Shown here: positions 17,101 to 21,571 of the stretch, one piece after another
How the letters are laid out: every line of letters starts with the position of its first letter
Numbering within the stretch: the first letter of the stretch is position 1
Assembly: GCA_004335835.1 (NCBI GenBank)
Contig: RWJK01001946.1
Span: 1 to 21,571, forward strand
Reading direction: 5' to 3'
From: Scenedesmus sp. ARA3
Lineage: Eukaryota > Chlorophyta > Chlorophyceae > Sphaeropleales > Scenedesmaceae
Length of the DNA: 21,571 bases
The notes under the pieces: model-generated
Told to the model about the DNA's origin: nothing
Database searches by the model: none
The model's input: only the letters and a program-made list of their open reading frames with translations
Program-made: the position numbers and the translations under genes

Positions 17101-17489
17101 TCAACGCCAAATACTTATGGTGCCGATGGGCAGGCAGGCAGGCAGGCAGCAGAAACAGGCCAAGGCTGCATGCAGCTGCCCAGGGCGAGCAGCAGTGGTT
17201 TCAGAAAGTACTAGAGGCGGACAATAAGAAGCTATTTAGAACAGTCGACAGCTCTTTGTGGAGTGTGTAAGCGACCATGACCAGCAGGCAGAAGACAGCA
17301 GCAGTAGCAGCAGCAGCAGTAGTGCCTGACCTCATCCAGATGGTCTGCCAGCCACTGCGTGGTCACGACGGGATCTGGGTGAGCGGTATATGACTGCACG
17401 ACGACACTGCACTTGCGTTGCGTGTGATGTCGGTGTGCGGCAGATGTCAAGCAGTACGAGTGCGAAGGTATCTTCGTGCGCAGCAGCAT
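14157..17489 (-). CDS. Two-domain rhodanese-type sulfurtransferase, 6 exons, 353 aa
   Basis: Members transfer sulfur from thiosulfate or 3-mercaptopyruvate to an acceptor through a persulfide on a cysteine of the second rhodanese domain. Exons (minus): 17489-17331, 16759-16649, 16392-16258, 15640-15488, 14909-14754, 14504-14157; all junctions are phase 0 and total 1062 nt. The N-terminus (MLLRTKIPSHSY to RKCSVVVQS) is basic, Ser/Thr-rich and lacks acids, suggesting a plastid or mitochondrial transit peptide; an in-frame stop lies upstream. Domain 1: VTTQWLADHLDE, ILDVRGHVD, YLEGHIP-GAVFFDWTKD, AGDGMLAARLWWLL, LLEGGWGRW. Domain 2: VVLLDTRSAAQY, GGHIPGAISLP, active-site loop YCNGGVAAC (Cys about 312), YDGSWNEYSASELPV. 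The domain 1 loop has no cysteine, as expected. PolyQ (before VVLLDTR) and polySer insertions are lineage decoration. Thiosulfate or mercaptopyruvate preference cannot be decided. Confidence 0.9.
14505..14753 (-). other. Sulfurtransferase intron 5, frame-preserving and stop-free
   Basis: GTGAGC donor at 14753 and CTGCTGTGCAG acceptor ending at 14505. The intron is 249 nt (83 codons) and has no stop in the host frame, so retention would insert 83 residues inside domain 2 between QYTAQ and VRRGPRGGHIPG. Splicing gives the expected rhodanese spacing, so I treat it as an intron. Confidence 0.7.
15002..15026 (-). repeat. Sulfurtransferase intron 4: copy of the exon 5 acceptor edge
   Basis: On the minus strand, GTGTACTCGTACTTTGAGCC after TGCAG duplicates the exon 5 start (14909: GTGTACTCTTACTTTGAGCC). 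The copy is followed directly by GTAAGC, so it looks like a micro-exon of eight codons; it is not needed for the rhodanese fold. Confidence 0.8.
15214..15400 (-). repeat. Sulfurtransferase intron 4: two copies of the exon 4 donor edge
   Basis: Exon 4 ends TACGAGCCCTGCACACTCAAG before GTGGGCGGCA (exon end 15488). Copies with TTTGAGCCCTGCACCCTCAAG and the same donor end at 15354 and 15214 (spacings 134 and 140). The two share about 100 bp of intron sequence including GGTTGCGAACCAAAGC-type segments. Confidence 0.88.
15900..16184 (-). repeat. Sulfurtransferase intron 3: several copies of the exon 3 donor edge
   Basis: Exon 3 ends GTCAGCAGGGATAAGCCAGT-GGTG before GTGAGC (exon end 16258). The clearest copy, GCAGCACTGGAGGCCAAGGG to CCGATGGTG before GTAAATGG, spans 16184-16134. 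Shorter, decayed copies with GTCAGCAGG(A/C)ACAAG lie near 16015 and 15930, the latter followed by GTGGTGGTGC. Confidence 0.75.
16407..16425 (-). repeat. Short (CTG)n run before the sulfurtransferase exon 3 acceptor
   Basis: CAG units on the plus strand read CTG on the transcript strand, followed by TGCACTGCTGCAG and exon 3 at 16392. The same intron has the opposite sense (CAG) next to its donor (about 16612-16641). Confidence 0.8.
16853..16896 (-). repeat. Sulfurtransferase intron 1: copy of the exon 2 acceptor edge
   Basis: On the minus strand, GTCGGCATTTTGGACGTCAG after TTGCCAG duplicates the exon 2 start (16759: GTCAGCATTCTGGATGTCAG). It encodes VGILDVRGDVDS against VSILDVRGHVDS and then leaves the frame. 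Confidence 0.85.
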
Positions 17490-18014
17490 GGCTACCGCTA
17501 ATAAGATCCAAACAGAAAATACGACAAAAAAACACTTTTTTTATGTTTGAGAGCAAAAGCTGCGCATGCAGCGGCCACGAACTCATGGCAAAGCAGGTTT
17601 AGGGTTGCCATGATTCAAATGCTGTTGTAACAAGACAGTGCCCTAGAATTCGTTGTGCTGGAAACAACCAGTAGTCAAGGGTTAAAACGTGCAACCAGGC
17701 ACCCCAACAAGCGAATGTGACCCCTCAGTAGATGAAGTGCGTGTCTCAGCTGCAACCAAACCTCCCCTGGAACACGCTCATCACTCGCCATCAGATGTTT
17801 TTTTTTTGTCATCCAATGTTGGGCAACAAGCGCCGACCATTACCAGCTGGCGACGCCTGCAAGCCTCACCAACGCCACAGGCATGATGCCAACATACCAT
17901 TGGCGCCGCCAATTTGGCGGGGGTCTCCTGGTCCAGCATTGCTTGAAGGTGCATGACCGTGCACTGACTATATATATGTCCTTTTGTTACATCAACCCCG
18001 CTGCCCCGCCCCCC
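17490..18014. other. Intergenic: SEC16 3' end and sulfurtransferase 5' flank
   Basis: No exon seen. It contains an A/T-rich stretch near 17515-17545, a T(10) run near 17800 and TATATATAT at about 17968-17976. The sulfurtransferase promoter and the SEC16 3' UTR should be here. Confidence 0.5.
17987..17991 (-). terminator. SEC16: Candidate SEC16 polyadenylation signal (TGTAA)
   Basis: TTACA reads TGTAA on the minus strand, only 24 nt after the SEC16 stop. It implies a very short 3' UTR, so it may be a chance match. Confidence 0.25.
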
Positions 18015-19334
18015 TCACAGCGCAACCTCCTGCATCTGCCCCGCATCCACAGCAGCACCGCTGCTGGTTGGGTCAACGCCGCCACCCCCAGCAACAGCAG
18101 CATAGCCGCCTTGTGCATAGCCGCCATGGACACCAGCTGCTGGCTGCTGCTGGCCGTAGCCTGCTCCAGCAGCAGCACCATAGCCGTACCCATAGCCGTA
18201 CTGCTGCTGCTGCTCTTGCCCGTACACATGCTGCTGCTGCTGCTGCTGAGGTTGCTGTTGTCCATAGACGTATCCTGCCGGCTGCTGCTGCTGCTGCATG
18301 TAGCCGTACTGCTGCTGTGTAGGCTGCTGTGCCAGCTGCTGCTGCCCATAGCCATACTGCTGCTGTTGTCCATACCCATAGCCATACTGAGGCTGCTGCT
18401 GCTGCTGCTGCTGCTGCTCCGCCTGTTGCCCTCCATATTGCGAGTAGCCATAGCCACCAGCAGAAGCAGCAGTACCGGCTCCATATCCATATGCCGAATC
18501 ATTGCCAGCTGCTGCCGCTGCATTGCTTTGTGCATGTGCACTCTGCTGTGGCTGCTGCTGCTGCTGCTGTGCGCCGCCTGCAAAGTAAGCATCATAGGTC
18601 ACACTTAGCACCGCCACAGCTGCTGCTTCTGCAGCTGCCACGCCCGGAACGTCATGCCCTGTCCCCGGCTGCTGCTGCTGTTGCTGGTGGTGTGTAAGGC
18701 TGCCGTACCCATGCTGTGCGTGCTGCTGCTGCTGCTGGTGATGTGTGGGGCTGCCATATGCATGCTGTGCCACAGCAGCAGGAGCAGAAGCAGCAGCAGC
18801 GCTGTGTGATGCAGCAGGCAAATGCTGCTGCTGCTGCTGCTGCTGCTGTGGGTGGTGTGCAGTGGTGCTGCCAGCACTAGCTGGCCCTGACGCCACTGAC
18901 AGCGGAGGGCTGCGCATTGCTGCTGCTGCTGCCCCTGCTGCTGTTGGAGGCGCGGGGCCAAGTGCCTGAGCTGCTGCCAGCGCCTGCTGCTGCTGCTGCT
19001 GCTGCTGTGCAACTCGTGTTGGGCTTGTTGCACCTGCAGCAGCGGGATCCGCATGTGCACTTTGCGCTGCTGCTGCTGCTGCTGCTGCATCACCCGCAAC
19101 TTCTGAGGAGTGGTCCCACCCTGCACTAGGACCCTCAGCAGCAGCAGCAGCAGCAGGTGGCACAAAGAAGCCTCCTGCTGGTGGCCCAGGGGGCAGCCCT
19201 GCAGGCCTGCCAGCAGCAGCAGCAGCATCTGGTAGCGCTGGCTGCATGCCTGGCAGCAGGCTGGTGCTGCTGGTGCTGCTGCTGGGCGGGCCGCCTGAGC
19301 TGCTGCCGGCTGAGGCAAAGGTGGACACGTATCT

Positions 19335-19389
<55 letters not shown>

Positions 19390-20433
19390 GCAACACATCA
19401 ATGATACGTCAGCTGACAACACAAAGCATATTGTCACCAAACAATGTTTTTGCGTGTGTGGTGGGAGCTTGACACGATCGCCGTGTGCAGTTGCGCAACC
19501 CAACAGTCACTGTGCTGCATGCCCAGGCCCCACTGTTCGAGCAAACTGCGCACCTGCTGCCCACCCCGCCAGCTGCTGGCCGCCTCAGAGTGAAGCTCGG
19601 AGGCCCCGACAGCTGCTGCTGCTGCTGCTGCTGCTGCTGGCCTGCTGTGCCCTGAGAGGCAGGCCCCGAGGATGGCGGCCCTGACAGCCCTGAAGGCGGC
19701 CTGCCTGCTGCTGCTGCTGCTGCTGGAGGCGGGGGCCCTGGTAGACCTGAGCCGCCACTGCCAGCAGCAGCAGCAGCAGTAGTGAGGTCCGTGCTTGAGC
19801 CAACACGGCCTGCTGAATAAGGACCGGATGAAAGTGAGGGAGGCCCAGACTGCAGACCTGTCGGCGGCTTGCCTGCTGCTGCTGCTGCTGCTGCTGGAGG
19901 TGGCGGCCCCGCTGCCGCAGCAGCACCAGCCGCCCCATCTTGCATTGCAGCCAAATTGCTGCTGCTGCTGCCGGCCGGGGTAAAGCTAGTTGGAGGTGGT
20001 GCCGGCTTATCTGCTGCTGGCTCATCTTCCTGACCAGGCAGCACCCATCTCTTGCGGGCTTCATCATAATAAAACTGATTCTCCTCGCCTAGCTTGGCTG
20101 TCACTGGCTGCTTCACACCTAACAGGCTGCCAATGCCAATGCCAGACAGCCAGCCCTTGCCTTTGCTGCTGCTGCTGCTTTTGGCGGCCGCCTTGCTACT
20201 GCTGGCTTCTGCGCCCTTGCCTTTGGCTGCAGCAGGTGCAGCAGCAGCAGCATCTGGAGCTGCGTTTGGAGGCTGCTGCTGCTGCTGCTGCTTGGATGCA
20301 TCTGCAGCAGGCTGCTGCTGTGCTGGCACAGCCGCAGCTGGGCTGCCTGCTGCTGCTGCTGCTGCTGCTGCTCCAAAGCCTGTCATGTCATAGCTGGGTG
20401 TGCGCGAGTGTGCTGCACTACCAGCACCACTAC

Positions 20434-20467
<34 letters not shown>

Positions 20468-21477
20468 ACCTGGCACCCAAGCTGCAGGTGTGCCAGTCAA
20501 ACTGTGTTGGCTGGCACTCCTCTGGTGGTGGCTGCTGCTGCTGCTGAATGACTCCCCACCGCCAGCCCATGCTGAACCGGCAGCAGCAGGGGAGCCATAA
20601 CTGCCAGCAGCCACAGCAGCAGGTGGCGGCACCGCACCTCCTCCTGCTGCTGCTGCTGCTGATGCAAGCATAGCATCTGCAGGCGATTCTCCTGCCCAAC
20701 CAGATGATGCACCGGGCAGTACCCCTGCTCCTGCTAGCAGCTGCGCTGCACTGCCTTCTGTGCTGATGCCGTGCTGAGCCACTGGGCTGTTTACCCCAGA
20801 GCCATTCACAGCCCCACCCCCACCACCAAACATGTTACTCCAGCTGCCTTTGCGTGCCATGGCAGCAGCAGCAGCAGCATTCGGCATGCTAGGAGAGCCT
20901 GCAACCCCCTGCTGCTGCTGCTGCATGACCCAGCTAGGAGGCCCTAAAGAGCCAGCCCCCAGCAGTTGCGGCTGCTGCCCAGCTGCTGTAACACCACCAC
21001 CACCACCCACAACACCGCTACCACTAAGCGAATCGCCAGACATTCCAGCCATGCCGCCTGCTGCTGCTGCTGCTGCCGGCCGCGCTGCAGATGGCATCTG
21101 CTGCACAGGCTGCTGCTCACCCCACATGAGCTTGTTAATTGTACTATCCAAGAACCGGCCCAGCTTGCCTAATGTTGACTCATTACTGCTGACCCTAATG
21201 TTATGCGCAGCAGCATGCAGGCTTAGCCTTTCCCGTAGTGCCTCAAGCTGCGAGGCAGCCACTAGTAGACCCGGCGGCACATTACTGAAGTTGCTGCTGC
21301 TGCTGCTGGGCCCTGCTGCCGCTGGCTTGCTGCCTGCTGCTGCGGTGTATGGCCGCAGCGCTGCATCAAGTGCGGCGCAGTAGGAAAGGGCGCGGGACAC
21401 GTGGCCTGTGTCTGCCAGGAGAGATGCCAGCTGCAGCTTGTAGGGCAGCAGCGGCAGCCAGTGCTGGCTGGGGTCGC
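18015..21477 (-). CDS. SEC16: SEC16-like COPII coat assembly protein, last two exons (5' end off the window)
   Basis: SEC16 is the scaffold that organises ER exit sites and recruits COPII (SEC23/24, SEC13/31). Minus-strand exons 21477-19554 and 19332-18015 join in phase (AG|A gives SRYVSTF) and end at TGA 18017-18015. In order: the end of the helical central domain (HWLPLLPYKLQLASLLADTG), the helical pair ending LGKLGRFLDSTINKLMWG, long polyA/Ser/Gln-rich linkers, the conserved WLSGIGIGSLLG-KQPVTAKLGEENQFYYDE-RKRWV block (about 20030-20160), a GPPS-rich region, GVGSRYVSTFASAG at the splice junction (plants have a similar SRYVDTFN element), and a Q/G/Y-rich tail. The catalytic-like core partner region (SEC13-binding) must lie off the right edge. 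GC and CAG content match COG4. The window ends in the upstream intron. Confidence 0.88.
19333..19389 (-). repeat. SEC16: (CTG)n run ending in the last SEC16 acceptor
   Basis: CAG units on the plus strand are CTG in transcript sense, about eighteen in a row, running into CAG and the exon start at 19332. The 221-nt intron (19553-19333) therefore has a pure triplet repeat as its 3' end. Confidence 0.92.
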
Positions 21478-21529
21478 CTGCATTTTGAAAACAAACAGCC
21501 AGGAATAATTTGTTCTGCTTAAGCTCAGG

Positions 21530-21571
21530 TGCGTCTAAAAGCATCAAAGTGTACAAGCTTGTAGGGCAGCA
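21530..21571 (-). repeat. SEC16: SEC16 intron: partial copy of the exon edge at the window end
   Basis: On the minus strand the window begins TGCTGCCCTACAAGCTTG, matching TGCTGCCCTACAAGCTGCAG inside the exon that starts at 21477. The copy is truncated by the window edge, but fits the exon-edge duplications of the other genes. Confidence 0.6.

Noticed and set aside
16999..17270. Plus-strand 90-codon frame opposite sulfurtransferase intron 1
   Set aside because: No motif and no splice context; likely a chance opening in intron sequence.
3186..18015. Functional clustering of COG4 and SEC16 as secretory genes
   Set aside because: Different strands, an unrelated sulfurtransferase between them, and gene order in eukaryotic nuclei rarely reflects pathway.
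19135..19503. Leu-rich membrane-like frame on the minus strand next to the SEC16 intron
   Set aside because: It is the CTG run of the intron translated as polyLeu; the SEC16 frame is different.

Overview
This window looks like nuclear DNA of a green alga (Chlorophyta, probably Chlorophyceae). I infer this from intron-dense genes with GT-AG introns, pervasive CAG/CTG triplet runs that encode polyQ and polyA in exons, plant/algal-type versions of COG4, a two-domain sulfurtransferase and SEC16, and TGTAA motifs downstream of stop codons (the usual algal polyadenylation signal). The genus cannot be fixed from the sequence alone.

Layout. 1-955: gene-poor, with a fold-back element (277-589). 956-about 2340: a minus-strand gene of unknown function, supported mainly by its terminal exon, which is present twice (956-1084 and 1235-1351) with almost only synonymous differences. 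2345-3185: no gene seen. 3186-13235 (+): a complete 13-exon COG4 gene, 818 aa by my splice model, which closes in frame (2457 nt). 13236-14156: convergent intergenic space filled with decayed copies of the COG4 C-terminal coding sequence. 14157-17489 (-): a complete 6-exon, 353-aa two-domain rhodanese-type sulfurtransferase. 17490-18014: intergenic. 18015-window end (-): the 3' two exons of SEC16, which continues off the right edge.

COG4 (Golgi tether) and SEC16 (ER exit site scaffold) both act in the early secretory pathway, but they are about 5 kb apart with an unrelated gene between them; I see no operon-like logic.

The exceptional feature is the introns. In COG4, 11 of 12 introns, and several in the sulfurtransferase, contain tandem partial copies of the neighbouring exon edge together with its splice site. 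They form arrays of decoy or alternative donors and acceptors with periods of roughly 75-265 bp. The same happens beyond the COG4 stop codon, in the unknown left-hand gene, and in the SEC16 intron at the window edge. In one array (COG4 exon 7, five copies) the differences are overwhelmingly synonymous, which suggests that several copies have been under protein-level selection. A second genome-wide-looking habit is the use of (CTG)n runs as the pyrimidine-rich tract just before 3' splice sites, while the same triplets appear as CAG/GCA in coding sense.
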